From contig CACMMN010000005.1 of the NCBI GenBank assembly GCA_902614905.1, positions 24,482 to 88,481 of the forward strand: DNA of 64,000 nt. Direction: 5' to 3'. Below the pieces are notes generated by a model, which had not been told where the DNA came from, ran no database searches, and worked only from the letters and a program-made list of their open reading frames with translations. Position 1 is the stretch's first letter; each line of letters begins with the position of its first letter. This document shows positions 26,653 to 36,041 of the stretch, piece by piece. Source of the stretch: an uncultured Pelagibacteraceae bacterium. Lineage in GTDB: Bacteria > Pseudomonadota > Alphaproteobacteria > Pelagibacterales > Pelagibacteraceae. Position numbers and translations under genes: made by a program.

Positions 26653-28532
26653 TATTATCTAATGTAGGTTTTCTCTCTTTGTTACTAGGACTTATATCTT
26701 CTTTTGCTGTTTTTTTATGTACAGTTTTAAATATTAAAAAAAATTTATTAAATTTAGAAAAAAATATATATAAGTTTCTTACGCTTCAATTTTTTTTCGT
26801 CATTATAGGTTTTTTTATTTTATTATACACTTTTATTATATCTGATTTTAGTAATGAAACTGTTTACAATAATTCTCATTCAACAAAACCTTTATTTTAT
26901 AAAATAACAGGTTTATGGGGTAATCATGAAGGAAGCTTATTATTATGGTTATTAGTACTGACAAGTTTTATATTGTTTTTTTTCTTCAGCTCAAAAGATG
27001 AACCAAAAAATTTTAGACTTTATACTGTAATATTTCATCAAATAATTGTTATTGGTTTTTTTATATTTGTACTAAAAACTTCTAACCCATTTGATACTCT
27101 TTTCCCGGTACCATCCGAAGGACTTGGATTAAATCCAATACTTCAAGATCCTGCGCTAGCAATACATCCACCAATTTTATATGTTGGATATGTTGGTACA
27201 TCAATTATATTTGCCTCTGCTTTAGCCGCAATGGTAACCGGGTATGTAAATAATCTTTGGGCAAAAAATTTAAAAAAATGGGTTTTAATATCTTGGACCT
27301 TTTTAACTGGAGGTATTCTTTTAGGTTCGATTTGGGCATATTACGAATTAGGATGGGGAGGTTTTTGGTTTTGGGATCCAGTTGAAAATATTTCTTTAAT
27401 GCCATGGTTGAGTTTAACTGCCCTTTTACATTGTATTTTAACTCTTGAGAAAAGAGACCTTTTTAAAAATTGGTCAATTATCTTAAGCATAGTGACTTTT
27501 ATGTTAAGTGTTAGTGGAACGTTTTTAGTTAGATCTGGGATACTTAATTCAGTCCACACTTTTGCAAATGATCCATCTAGAGGAATTTATATCCTAATTT
27601 TTTTATTTGTTTTAATTTTTATATCTTTTGTAATCTTTTTTATATTTGAGAACAAAAATTTAGAAAATAAAAAAGAAATTTTTTTTTTAAGTAAGGAAAC
27701 TTCCGTTTTAATAAATAACTGGTTTATGATTTATTTTTTAAGTGTAGTTTTAATAGGAACTGTATATCCAATATTTTTAGATGTAATCACATCAGAAAAA
27801 ATTTCAGTTGGACCCCCGTTTTATAATAAACTTTTAATACCTTTCTTAATTCCATTTTTTTTGTTTATGTCTGTTGGGCCAAGTATGAATTGGATTAAAA
27901 CAAATTTAAAGTTTAAAGCGAGTTATATTTACTACTTTTTACTAACCTCAGCTGCCACAATAATAACTATATATTTTTTAACTCAAAAAGATTTTTTATT
28001 AATTATTTTGGTTTTTTCTTTAGTATTTTTAAGTGTTAAAACGCTTACTAATTTTTTCAAAAATAATACTAATCATGCACAAAACTTATCACATTTGGGT
28101 TTTGCCATGTTAATGTTGTCTATATTGTTTAACAGTATTAGTTCTACAGAAATTATTAAGAATATTAAGGTTGGAGAAACCTTTATCTCGAAAAACGAAA
28201 AAATAACTTTCGAAGAAGTTAAAACCAATGAAAAAAAAAACTATTCTTCAATCATTGGTACTTTCGAAGTAAAAAATAAAAATAATAAAATAATTAAACT
28301 ATATCCAGAGATCAGAATCTACAATCAGCCGGTTATTGCAACAAGTGAAGCAGCGATTAAAACAACTTTGTTCAAAGATAGATTTATAACAATAAATTTA
28401 ATAAAGGATGAGCAACTATTTAATGTTAGATATCAAAATAAACCATTCATGATCTGGATCTGGATCTCTACATTAATAATAATTTTTGGGGGTACATTTG
28501 CGGTTTTTAGTAAAAAAAAAAATTACTCTTAG
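26649..28532 (+). CDS. ccmF: Haem lyase CcmF
   Basis: Large membrane subunit that ligates haem to apocytochrome c together with CcmH. Signatures: [82 protein letters not shown]. 627 aa, about 13-14 TM segments. The last codons lie in an 11-A run shared with the beginning of ccmG in another frame. Confidence 0.96.
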   Translation: MILSNVGFLSLLLGLISSFAVFLCTVLNIKKNLLNLEKNIYKFLTLQFFFVIIGFFILLYTFIISDFSNETVYNNSHSTKPLFYKITGLWGNHEGSLLLWLLVLTSFILFFFFSSKDEPKNFRLYTVIFHQIIVIGFFIFVLKTSNPFDTLFPVPSEGLGLNPILQDPALAIHPPILYVGYVGTSIIFASALAAMVTGYVNNLWAKNLKKWVLISWTFLTGGILLGSIWAYYELGWGGFWFWDPVENISLMPWLSLTALLHCILTLEKRDLFKNWSIILSIVTFMLSVSGTFLVRSGILNSVHTFANDPSRGIYILIFLFVLIFISFVIFFIFENKNLENKKEIFFLSKETSVLINNWFMIYFLSVVLIGTVYPIFLDVITSEKISVGPPFYNKLLIPFLIPFFLFMSVGPSMNWIKTNLKFKASYIYYFLLTSAATIITIYFLTQKDFLLIILVFSLVFLSVKTLTNFFKNNTNHAQNLSHLGFAMLMLSILFNSISSTEIIKNIKVGETFISKNEKITFEEVKTNEKKNYSSIIGTFEVKNKNNKIIKLYPEIRIYNQPVIATSEAAIKTTLFKDRFITINLIKDEQLFNVRYQNKPFMIWIWISTLIIIFGGTFAVFSKKKNYS

Positions 28533-29043
28533 TTTTTTAATATTAGTTTTTTTTGTTTTTTGCTTTTTAGTTTTTAATAAAGCATTGTTTAAGGATAAAA
28601 TATATTCTCCAGAATTCAAAGATGGGAAAACAACTTACTTAGTAGACTTTAGTTTACCTGAATTATATTCAGCCAATGAAATAAAATTAAGTGAAGTTAT
28701 TGAAAACAAGGATTTTTCCATAATTAACATCTGGGCTTCATGGTGTGTTCCGTGTAGAGAGGAAAATGATCTTCTTAAGAGTTTAAGCAGTCTAAGTTCA
28801 CTGCAAATTATTGGCATAAACTATAAAGATAGAAAAAAAAATTCTATAAAATTTTTAAATGATTATGGAAACCCATTTAAATATAATTTAGTAGATAAAG
28901 ATGGAACAGAGTCAATAAACTTAGGTGCTTATGGTGTTCCAGAAACTTTCTTGGTTAACAAAAATAGAAAAATTTTAATAAAGATTATAGGACCAATAAA
29001 TGACAAAGATGTTAAAAAGATTAGGGAGATTGTAAATGATTAA
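28486..29043 (+). CDS. ccmG: Thiol:disulfide interchange protein CcmG/DsbE
   Basis: Membrane-anchored thioredoxin that keeps apocytochrome c thiols reduced. One TM near the N-terminus ([18 protein letters not shown]), then NIWASWCVPCREENDLL (WCxPC) and GAYGVPETFLVNKNRKI with the cis-Pro. No ATG lies near the start: TTG at 28486 or TTG at 28498 (the latter preceded by GGGGG at 5 nt) are the options, both inside ccmF. 28498 would give 181 aa. Translation probably depends on coupling with ccmF. Confidence 0.93.
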   Translation: MGVHLRFLVKKKITLSFLILVFFVFCFLVFNKALFKDKIYSPEFKDGKTTYLVDFSLPELYSANEIKLSEVIENKDFSIINIWASWCVPCREENDLLKSLSSLSSLQIIGINYKDRKKNSIKFLNDYGNPFKYNLVDKDGTESINLGAYGVPETFLVNKNRKILIKIIGPINDKDVKKIREIVND

Positions 29044-29416
29044 AAAAAAATTTATGGTCTTTTTATTTTTATTTATCAACTTTTTTGGAATATGTTATTC
29101 TGAGACAGAACCTTATTCTAAACTTGAAAATGATATTGCAAAAAATTTAAGATGTCTGATTTGTCAAGGGCAGTCTATATACGACTCCAATTCTGAATTT
29201 GCATTAAGTATGAGAATCTATATTAAAGATCAAATAGACAGAGGTCACTCAAAAGATCAAATTTATAATATGTTAGTCAAAAAATATGGTCAATGGATTG
29301 TTTATGATCCTGGATATTCAAAAAAAACCTTTTTATTGTGGTTTATACCAATATTGTTTTTTTTATTAGGTGGTGCAATAATATATTTAAGAATATATAA
29401 GAGTAAAAAAATATGA
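29036..29416 (+). CDS. ccmH: Cytochrome c-type biogenesis protein CcmH (CycL/NrfF family)
   Basis: 126 aa with signal peptide (FMVFLFLFINFFGICYS), the redox motif LRCLICQGQSIYDSNSEFA (LRCxxCQ) and a C-terminal TM helix (FLLWFIPILFFLLGGAIIYL). It reduces or presents apocytochrome c to CcmF. CcmI is not fused and no separate ccmI follows. Overlaps ccmG by 8 nt and the next gene by 4 nt. Confidence 0.95.
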   Translation: MIKKKFMVFLFLFINFFGICYSETEPYSKLENDIAKNLRCLICQGQSIYDSNSEFALSMRIYIKDQIDRGHSKDQIYNMLVKKYGQWIVYDPGYSKKTFLLWFIPILFFLLGGAIIYLRIYKSKKI

Positions 29417-29931
29417 AAAAATCTTTTAAAATTTTATTGTTAATTTTTTGCGCTTTAATGATTTTTGAAAAGTCCTTCGCTGAAAAAAACCGAAAAATGG
29501 ATAATGGTCATAAATATAATATTTATACCGGAATGTTTGATTTCAGCGATGGTGGAAAAAAATCCCAAATTTTTGGGATTCAACATTTAAATGACAATCT
29601 TTTTAGAGATAGTTTTATAGGTACAATTAAACCTGTTACTGGTTTCATGTTAACTGCTGACTCAGCGTCATATCTTTATACAGGAATTCAAGCAGAGTAT
29701 AAAATTGGTAAATTAAATTTAATTCCAAGCTTTACTCCTGGTTTATATCATGAGGGAAGTGGCAAAGATCTTGGCCATCTAGTAGAATTTAAAAGTGAAC
29801 TTCAATTATCACTTGATTTATCGTCAAGCACGGAATTCGGACTTTCATATAACCATTTATCTAATGCTAGTTTAGGTGAAAAAAATCCTGGGGCAAATAG
29901 TTATATGTTTAATTTCTTAAAAAGCTTTTAA
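29413..29931 (+). CDS. Acyloxyacyl hydrolase/PagL-like outer-membrane protein
   Basis: 172 aa with signal peptide (ILLLIFCALMIFEKSFAEK) and an amphipathic beta-strand pattern suited to an 8-strand barrel. The late segment GLSYNHLSNASLGEKNPGANSYMFNF has the HxSN arrangement of PagL-type lipid A 3-O-deacylases (His and Ser of the catalytic set). I cannot place the acidic catalytic residue with certainty (a Glu follows in SLGEKN). It would trim lipid A acyl chains in the outer membrane. The 4-nt overlap with ccmH puts it in the ccm transcript, an odd partner for cytochrome assembly. Confidence 0.78.
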   Translation: MKKSFKILLLIFCALMIFEKSFAEKNRKMDNGHKYNIYTGMFDFSDGGKKSQIFGIQHLNDNLFRDSFIGTIKPVTGFMLTADSASYLYTGIQAEYKIGKLNLIPSFTPGLYHEGSGKDLGHLVEFKSELQLSLDLSSSTEFGLSYNHLSNASLGEKNPGANSYMFNFLKSF

Positions 29932-29940
29932 ATTAATCTA

Positions 29941-31095
29941 ATGAATTTAAAAAATTGTCATAATTTTAGTGATTTTAGAGCTCTGGCGAAAAAAAAATTA
30001 CCTTCACCAATATTCCACTATATAGATGGTGCTGCAGATGATGAGATTACCTATAACAGAAACACATCTGCTTTCAATGATGTAGATCTAGTACCAAATG
30101 TACTAAGAGGTGTAGAAAATGTGGACTTGTCTACGACTATATTTGGAAAAAAAATTGATTTACCTTTTTATTGTTCCCCAACTGCTTTACAAAGATTATT
30201 CCATTATGATGGTGAGCGTGCGGTAGGAAAAGCAGCTCAAAAGTTTAACACAATGTTCGGTGTATCTGCTTTGGCTACAGTAAGTGTGGAAGAGATATCA
30301 TCTTTAATTGACACTCCAAAAATGTTTCAATTTTATTTTCATAAAGACAGAGGTTTAAACGACTCTTGTTTAGAGAGAGCTAAAGCTGCAAATTTCGATG
30401 TAATGGCTTTAACCGTAGATACCATTACTGGTGGAAACCGTGAAAGAGATTTAAGAACGGGATTTACGTCACCACCTAAACTTACTTTATCGAGTTTGTT
30501 TAGTTTTGCCACAAAACCAATGTGGGGTATAAATTATCTTACAAAAGGAAAATTCGAGTTACCACATTTACAAGATTTTGTAAAAGAAGGCACAAGTACA
30601 AATTCATCAATTGGGAATTACTTTTCTACTATGTTAGACCAATCCATGAATTGGAAAGATGCTGAAAAACTATGCTCTAAATGGGGTGGTCATTTTGCAC
30701 TTAAAGGAGTTATGAGTGTTGAAGATGCAAAAAAAGCTGTTGATATTGGATGCACAGGAATAATGGTTTCAAATCACGGTGGAAGACAACTTGATGGCTC
30801 AAGATCACCATTCGATCAACTGGCAGAAATAGTTGACGCTGTAGGAGACAAAATTGACGTTATTTGTGAGGGAGGGTTTCAGAGAGGAACACACATGCTT
30901 AAAGCATTATCTTTAGGTGCTAAAGCTTGCGCTGGAGGAAGATTATATCTTTATGCATTAGCTGCCGCTGGCCAAGCAGGGGTAGAGAGAGCTTTAGGAC
31001 AATATAAATCTGAATTAGAAAGAGATATGAAATTAATGGGGTGCACAAAAATAAGTGATTTAAATAGAAATAATCTAAGGTTTAGATATTCATAA
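29941..31095 (+). CDS. lldD: FMN-dependent alpha-hydroxy acid dehydrogenase (L-lactate dehydrogenase-like)
   Basis: Oxidises L-2-hydroxy acids, most likely L-lactate or glycolate, to the 2-keto acid. TIM-barrel FMN motifs: PIFHYIDGAADDEITY, PFYCSPTALQRLFHYDGERA, FQFYFHKDRG, ALTVDTITGGNRERDLR, and the catalytic His in MVSNHGGRQLDGS with GGRLYLYALAAAGQAGVERAL. 384 aa. It starts a series with an aminotransferase, a GlcD-like FAD oxidase, a D-2-hydroxyacid dehydrogenase and a TRAP transporter; lactate versus another hydroxy acid is uncertain. Confidence 0.9.
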   Translation: MNLKNCHNFSDFRALAKKKLPSPIFHYIDGAADDEITYNRNTSAFNDVDLVPNVLRGVENVDLSTTIFGKKIDLPFYCSPTALQRLFHYDGERAVGKAAQKFNTMFGVSALATVSVEEISSLIDTPKMFQFYFHKDRGLNDSCLERAKAANFDVMALTVDTITGGNRERDLRTGFTSPPKLTLSSLFSFATKPMWGINYLTKGKFELPHLQDFVKEGTSTNSSIGNYFSTMLDQSMNWKDAEKLCSKWGGHFALKGVMSVEDAKKAVDIGCTGIMVSNHGGRQLDGSRSPFDQLAEIVDAVGDKIDVICEGGFQRGTHMLKALSLGAKACAGGRLYLYALAAAGQAGVERALGQYKSELERDMKLMGCTKISDLNRNNLRFRYS

Positions 31096-31141
31096 ATATG
31101 CGTTGAATAGTGTAAAATTAATTTATAGGATTATAAATACT

Positions 31142-32305
31142 ATGAAGTTGGCAAAAAGTTTAGATAGATTAGGGACAGAGACCGCATTCTCAGTTTTAGC
31201 GGAAGCAAAAAAACTAGAGGCATCAGGTAAACCAATGATACATCTTGGATTAGGTCAACCTGATTTTAAAACTCCAAAACATGTAGTTGATGCTGCAAAA
31301 AAGGCTTTAGATGATGGTCATCATGGTTATGTTTTATCAAATGGAATTTTAGAATGCAGACAAGCAGTTTCAAGAAAAATAAAAACACTTTACAATCAAG
31401 ATGTTGATCCAGAAAGAATTATCATAATGCCAGGTGGTAAACCGACAATGCACTATGCGATTCAATGTTTTGGTGAACCAGGTGTAGAAATAATTCATCC
31501 AACACCAGCTTTTCCTATTTATGAGTCCATGATTAACTATACTGGATCTACTCCAGTTCCATATGATCTTACTAAAGATAAAGATCTAAAGTTTAATGCA
31601 GAGGAAATATTGTCTTTAATAACTGACAAAACAAGATTATTAATTTTGATTAACCCTAATAACCCAACAGGAAGTTTTGTAGAAAAATCTGAAATTGATA
31701 AACTTGCTAAAGGTTTAGAGCAACACCCACATGTAACAATTTTAAGTGACGAGATTTATAGTAGACAAATTTTTGATGGCAAAGAGATGCCAACTTTTTT
31801 TAATTATCCTAAATTAAGAGAGAGACTCATTGTATTAGAGGGATGGAGTAAAGCCTATTCTATGACTGGATGGAGATTAGGTTGGAGTTTTTGGCCAGAA
31901 CATTTAGTGGAACATGTTAATAAACTATTAATAAATAGTGTTTCATGTGTAAATGCTGCTGCTCAATATGCTGGCATTGCTGCATTAGATGGCCCAGACG
32001 ATTCTATACATGAAATGATGGAAAAATTTACAGCAAGAAGAGATCTTATTCATAAAGGTTTAAATGATCTGCCAGGTGTGGAATGTAGTTTACCTGGTGG
32101 TGCATTTTACGCTTTTCCAAAAGTAAAGGAGACTGGAATGAATGGAAAAGAATTTTGTAAAAAAGCAATGCACGAAGCTGGTGTTGCAATCGTACCAGGA
32201 ACAGCATTTGGTCAAACCTGTCAAGATTATGTGAGATTTAGTTTCGCAGCATCAAGAGATAACATTTCTCAAGCATTAGAAAACATAAAAAAAATGCTTA
32301 AGTAA
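31142..32305 (+). CDS. Class I/II PLP-dependent aminotransferase
   Basis: Aspartate-aminotransferase-fold enzyme. MIHLGLGQPDFKTPKHVVDAA, VLSNGILECRQAV, INPNNPTGSFV, LSDEIYSRQIF, and EGWSKAYSMTGWRLGW (PLP Lys in SKAYSMTG) are seen; the C-terminal part ends KFTARRDLI...VRFSFAAS with the substrate Arg. The ORF track uses TTG at 31103, but the ATG at 31142 starts at the conserved MKLAKSLDRLGTETAF, giving 387 aa. Substrate not determinable. The gene follows lldD by 46 nt in the same direction. Confidence 0.9.
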   Translation: MKLAKSLDRLGTETAFSVLAEAKKLEASGKPMIHLGLGQPDFKTPKHVVDAAKKALDDGHHGYVLSNGILECRQAVSRKIKTLYNQDVDPERIIIMPGGKPTMHYAIQCFGEPGVEIIHPTPAFPIYESMINYTGSTPVPYDLTKDKDLKFNAEEILSLITDKTRLLILINPNNPTGSFVEKSEIDKLAKGLEQHPHVTILSDEIYSRQIFDGKEMPTFFNYPKLRERLIVLEGWSKAYSMTGWRLGWSFWPEHLVEHVNKLLINSVSCVNAAAQYAGIAALDGPDDSIHEMMEKFTARRDLIHKGLNDLPGVECSLPGGAFYAFPKVKETGMNGKEFCKKAMHEAGVAIVPGTAFGQTCQDYVRFSFAASRDNISQALENIKKMLK

Positions 32306-32348
32306 TTTAAGTATTTTTTTTGTAAGATTTATATAGTATCATCATCAT

Positions 32349-33722
32349 ATGAATAGCGAACTTCAATCAGAATTAAAAAAAATACTAAATTCAAGATTTT
32401 CTGAGTCAGAATCCACAAGATTAAATTATGCAAGAGGGGAAGACACTTATGATCCAATTTTATCCAAGGCTGTAGTATTTCCAGAGACTAATGAAGAAGT
32501 TTCCAAGATATTAAAATTATGCAATCAACATAAGATACCTGTTGTTCCGTTTGGAACAGGGACTTCTTTAGAAGGCAATGTTGTTGGGAACGATCAAGGG
32601 ATTACAATTTCTCTTGAAAAGATGAATAAAGTTTTAAGTGTAAATGTAGAAGATTTTGATTGTAAAGTTCAGGCATGTGTAACTAGAGAACAATTGAATG
32701 ATTATTTAAGGGAAGATGGAGTATTTTTTCCAATCGATCCGGGTGCAAATGCAGCAATAGGTGGAATGGCCTCTACTTCAGCGTCAGGAACAATGGCAGT
32801 TAAATATGGAACTATGAAAACTGTTATAACCGGATTAACAGTTGTTTTACCAAATGGAGATATAATAAAAACTGGGAGTAGAACGAAAAAAACTTCAGCT
32901 GGATATAATTTAACCAATTTATTTATTGGTTCAGAAGGTACTCTTGGAGTTATAACAGAAATCCAGCTAAGATTGTCACCAATCCCAGAAAGTATTATGA
33001 GTGCTGTATGTCACTTTAAAACTCTAGAGGATGCAGTTAAAACTGCACAAGAGGTAATTCAGTATGGTATTCCAATTGCAAGAATTGAAATGCTTAATAA
33101 AGATCAAATGGAAATTAGTATAGAATACTCTAAATTAAAAGACGTAGAAGCTACACCGACTTTATTTTTTGAATTCCATGGATCAGAAACTTCTAATAAA
33201 GAGTCAATCGATATTGTCGAAGAAATATCAAAAAATAACAATGGCAGCTCCTTTAAATGGGCAAAAGATTTAACGGAAAGAAATAAGCTATGGAAAGCAA
33301 GACATGATGTCTATTATTCTGTCAAAGCGCAAATAAATAATGGCAGAGTGTATTCAACTGATGTTTGTTTACCAATTTCTAAAATAACGGAATGTGTTAA
33401 CTTTGCAGATGCTGAGGCTAAAAAATTTGGTTTAAGAGCCCCAATGGTTGGTCACCTTGGTGATGGTAATTTCCATGTTTTACTACCTTATGATCCAGAA
33501 AAAAAAGAGACCTATCAAAAAATACGAAAATTTAGTGATATTCTTATAGAAAAAACATTGGAATTAGAAGGCACAATTACTGGAGAACATGGAGTTGGGC
33601 TTCATAAAAAAGATTACCTTCTTAAAGAACATGGTGATAATTTACCTGTTATGAAATCTATCAAAAGAACCATTGATCCAAACAATATAATGAATCCTGG
33701 TAAAATTTTTGACTTAAACTAA
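32349..33722 (+). CDS. FAD-linked oxidase, D-lactate dehydrogenase/GlcD type
   Basis: VAO-fold flavoprotein of 457 aa that oxidises a D-2-hydroxy acid (D-lactate, glycolate or D-2-hydroxyglutarate class). PVVPFGTGTSLEGNVVGNDQG and DPGANAAIGGMASTSASGT bind FAD; the C-terminal half has MVGHLGDGNFHVLLPYDP (metal-binding His), ITGEHGVGLHKKDYL and DPNNIMNPGKIFDLN. No Fe-S partner (GlcF) or GlcE is adjacent, so it is a single-subunit type. Tight spacing (8 nt) to the next dehydrogenase. Confidence 0.9.
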   Translation: MNSELQSELKKILNSRFSESESTRLNYARGEDTYDPILSKAVVFPETNEEVSKILKLCNQHKIPVVPFGTGTSLEGNVVGNDQGITISLEKMNKVLSVNVEDFDCKVQACVTREQLNDYLREDGVFFPIDPGANAAIGGMASTSASGTMAVKYGTMKTVITGLTVVLPNGDIIKTGSRTKKTSAGYNLTNLFIGSEGTLGVITEIQLRLSPIPESIMSAVCHFKTLEDAVKTAQEVIQYGIPIARIEMLNKDQMEISIEYSKLKDVEATPTLFFEFHGSETSNKESIDIVEEISKNNNGSSFKWAKDLTERNKLWKARHDVYYSVKAQINNGRVYSTDVCLPISKITECVNFADAEAKKFGLRAPMVGHLGDGNFHVLLPYDPEKKETYQKIRKFSDILIEKTLELEGTITGEHGVGLHKKDYLLKEHGDNLPVMKSIKRTIDPNNIMNPGKIFDLN

Positions 33723-33730
33723 TAAGTTGA

Positions 33731-34684
33731 ATGAAAAAAATTTTAATTACCAGAAAACTTCTAAGATCAAATGAGGAAAAAGCCTCAAAGTTGTGGGAGG
33801 CTAAACTTAATTTAAATGATGAACTTTATTCTCAATCTAAATTAGTGGAATTAAGCCAAGGTTGTGATGGTATATTAACATCGCTAACTGATAAAATGGA
33901 TGAGGCAACTATCAATAAATTACCAGAGAGCATAAAAATTTTATCAAATTTTGCAGTAGGATTTGGTAATATTGATTTAGTAGCTGCTAAAAAAAGAAAT
34001 ATAGCAGTGACAAACACACCAGATGTCTTAACAGATGCAACAGCCGAAATAGGAATATTGTTAATTCTAGGAGCTTGCAGAAGAGCAAGTGAAGGTATTC
34101 AAGCCGCAAAAGAGTCTAATTGGAAATGGTCAGCAGACTATTTAATTGGCAAACAATTAACTGGCTCAAGGTTAGGTATTTTAGGGATGGGACGTATTGG
34201 TCAAAAAATTGCTAAGATAGCAAAGTCGCTTGGAATGATAATACATTATCACAATAGATCTAAATTGAGCTCTGATAAAGAACAAGGGGCTACTTATCAT
34301 GATAATCTAAAAAGTTTAATGGAAGTGTCAGATGTATTATCTGTATGTTGCCCAGCCTCAAAAGAAACAATTAATCTTATAAATAAAGAAACTTTAGAGT
34401 ATTTACCAAAGGGTGCAGTAGTAACTAATGTAGCTAGAGGAGATATAGTAGACGATGAAGCTTTACTGGATGCATTAGATAGAAGAAAAGTTTATGCAGC
34501 TGGTTTAGATGTTTATAAAAACGAACCTAATTTAAACCCAGGATATCTTAAACATAAAAGTGTTTTCATACTACCTCATCTTGGAAGTGCCACTAAAGAA
34601 ACTAGAACAGCCATGGCTAATCTTGCTATCGATAACATTGAGGAATTTTTCAAAACGGGTAACTGCAAAAATAAGGTAAATTGA
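33731..34684 (+). CDS. D-isomer-specific 2-hydroxyacid dehydrogenase (glyoxylate/hydroxypyruvate reductase-like)
   Basis: NAD(P)-dependent enzyme of 317 aa, with LSNFAVGFGNIDLVAAKKRNI, LGILGMGRIGQKIAKIAKSLGM (dinucleotide site), VARGDIVDDEALLDAL (Arg), DVYKNEPNLNP (Glu) and FILPHLGSATKETR (catalytic His). Closest in flavour to glycerate dehydrogenase/glyoxylate reductase. With LldD and the GlcD-like oxidase it makes a set that interconverts L- and D-hydroxy acids and keto acids. It precedes the TRAP operon by 118 bp. Confidence 0.9.
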   Translation: MKKILITRKLLRSNEEKASKLWEAKLNLNDELYSQSKLVELSQGCDGILTSLTDKMDEATINKLPESIKILSNFAVGFGNIDLVAAKKRNIAVTNTPDVLTDATAEIGILLILGACRRASEGIQAAKESNWKWSADYLIGKQLTGSRLGILGMGRIGQKIAKIAKSLGMIIHYHNRSKLSSDKEQGATYHDNLKSLMEVSDVLSVCCPASKETINLINKETLEYLPKGAVVTNVARGDIVDDEALLDALDRRKVYAAGLDVYKNEPNLNPGYLKHKSVFILPHLGSATKETRTAMANLAIDNIEEFFKTGNCKNKVN

Positions 34685-34802
34685 TAAACTTATACTACCA
34701 ATAGTTGTAAATAATTAAGTTTAGAACAATTTTAACTTAAGACTCCAAGTTCATTTTGTGCTTTAATATTATTAAGTTAATTAACTAATAGAGGAGAAAT
34801 AA
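34685..34802 (+). promoter_or_regulatory. 5' region of the TRAP binding-protein gene
   Basis: This 118-bp gap holds an inverted repeat TTAAGTT/AACTTAA (34715-34721 with 34734-34740, 12-nt spacer), a perfect 12-bp palindrome AGTTAATTAACT at 34775-34786, and an unusually strong Shine-Dalgarno for this genome (GAGGAG ending ~7 nt before ATG). The palindromes could be operator sites, but all are AT-rich, so chance is possible. I cannot place a convincing -35/-10 pair. Confidence 0.4.
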
Positions 34803-35957
34803 ATGATTAAAGAAAAAAAATCATTGAAGGGAAAAATTCCTTCAAGACGTAAGTTCTTTAAGGCAGCGGCAGCAACTGGTGCAGCAGCAACAGCAGCAGT
34901 AGCAATGCCAAACATTGCATTCGGAGCTCCACAAACTCTAAAAATGCAAGCTGCATGGCCAAGTGGTGCTAACATCTTTTTTGAAATGGCAGGAGACTAT
35001 TGCAAAATGGTTAGCGACATGTCTGGCGGTTCTTTAAAAATCGATCTTCAACCAGTTGGAGCAGTTGTGAAGACTAGTGAGATCGGTCAAGCGGTAAGTT
35101 CAGGTGCTGTAGATATGGGACACTGGGTAACTGCTTATTGGTATGGTAAAAATCCAGCAGCATCATTATTTGGTACTGGACCATCATACGGTATGTCATC
35201 TCAAGAAGTAATGGGATGGATGGAGTACGGTGGCGGAAGAAAACTGTATGAAGAAACACTTGCAAAAGTTGGTTTCGATTACACAGGTGTATTCCACATG
35301 CCTATGCCAGCACAACCTTTTGGTTGGTTTAAAAAGAACGTAACAAAAGTATCTGACGTTAAAGGTATGAAGTACAGAACAGTTGGTCTTGCTACTAACG
35401 TTCTTACTGCAATGGGAATGGTCGTAAGACAGTTACCAGGTGGTGAAATTCAACCAGCTATGAAAACTGGTTTGATTGAAGCAGCTGAGTTTAACAACCC
35501 AACTTCAGACTCTCAGTTTGGTATGCAAGATGTTTCTAAGCATTATCACTTAGGAAGCTTCCACCAATCTCAAGAGATGTTTGAGATACCAATTAACAAT
35601 AAAACATTTAATGGTCTGTCACCAGCTAACCAAGCAATATTGAAAAATGCTGCTTACGCTGCAAACACAGATAACTACTTTAAAGCATTAGTTAGATATT
35701 CAGCTGATTTATCTAAATTAATGAATCAACATAAAGTAAATGTTTACCAAACTTCAGATGAAATTTTAGCTCAACAATTAAAAGGTTGGGATAAAGTTAT
35801 CGGTGATTTCAATAAGAAAGATCCTTTCTTTAAGAAAATCGTCGATTCTCAAAAAGCATACGCTAAGAGAGTAATGAAATACTTGCTGATGAATCAGCCT
35901 AATTACAAGCTAGCTTATGAAAATGAGTTTGGACCAATTGCTAAAGTAAAAATATAA
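34803..35957 (+). CDS. dctP: TRAP transporter solute-binding protein, DctP/TakP-like
   Basis: Periplasmic ligand-binding subunit. N-terminus is a Tat-type signal (SRRKFFKAAAATGAAATAAV, cleavage near AFGA). The mature part follows the TakP/mannitol-chloroaromatic subgroup: VKGMKYRTVGLATNVLTAMG (ligand Arg), QLPGGEIQPAMKTGLIEAAEFNNPTSD. That subgroup often binds 2-keto or other carboxylic acids, which fits the hydroxy-acid enzymes upstream. Codons end in C more often (TTC, TAC, AAC) than in neighbours, and the ribosome site is strong, both suggesting high expression. A terminator follows directly. Confidence 0.94.
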   Translation: MIKEKKSLKGKIPSRRKFFKAAAATGAAATAAVAMPNIAFGAPQTLKMQAAWPSGANIFFEMAGDYCKMVSDMSGGSLKIDLQPVGAVVKTSEIGQAVSSGAVDMGHWVTAYWYGKNPAASLFGTGPSYGMSSQEVMGWMEYGGGRKLYEETLAKVGFDYTGVFHMPMPAQPFGWFKKNVTKVSDVKGMKYRTVGLATNVLTAMGMVVRQLPGGEIQPAMKTGLIEAAEFNNPTSDSQFGMQDVSKHYHLGSFHQSQEMFEIPINNKTFNGLSPANQAILKNAAYAANTDNYFKALVRYSADLSKLMNQHKVNVYQTSDEILAQQLKGWDKVIGDFNKKDPFFKKIVDSQKAYAKRVMKYLLMNQPNYKLAYENEFGPIAKVKI

Positions 35958-35976
35958 TCAAGATATAATCTTAATT

Positions 35977-36003
35977 AAGGGGGCCAATGGCCCCCTTTTT
36001 TTT
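35977..36003 (+). terminator. Rho-independent terminator/attenuator after the TRAP binding-protein gene
   Basis: AAGGGGGCC-AAT-GGCCCCCTT with seven G-C pairs, a 3-nt loop, and a run of eight T. It is the clearest terminator in the window. Since the permease genes follow 39 nt later with no obvious strong promoter, it probably works as a partial terminator that keeps the permeases below the binding protein. Confidence 0.95.
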
Positions 36004-36041
36004 GTTTGATTAATAGATAGAATTTAACGTAAAGTGATATT

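Noticed and set aside
32306-32345. Possible terminator after the aminotransferase gene (CTTAAGTAATTTAAG then T-run)
   Set aside because: The stem is only five A-T-rich pairs with a stop codon inside; too weak to call in this composition.
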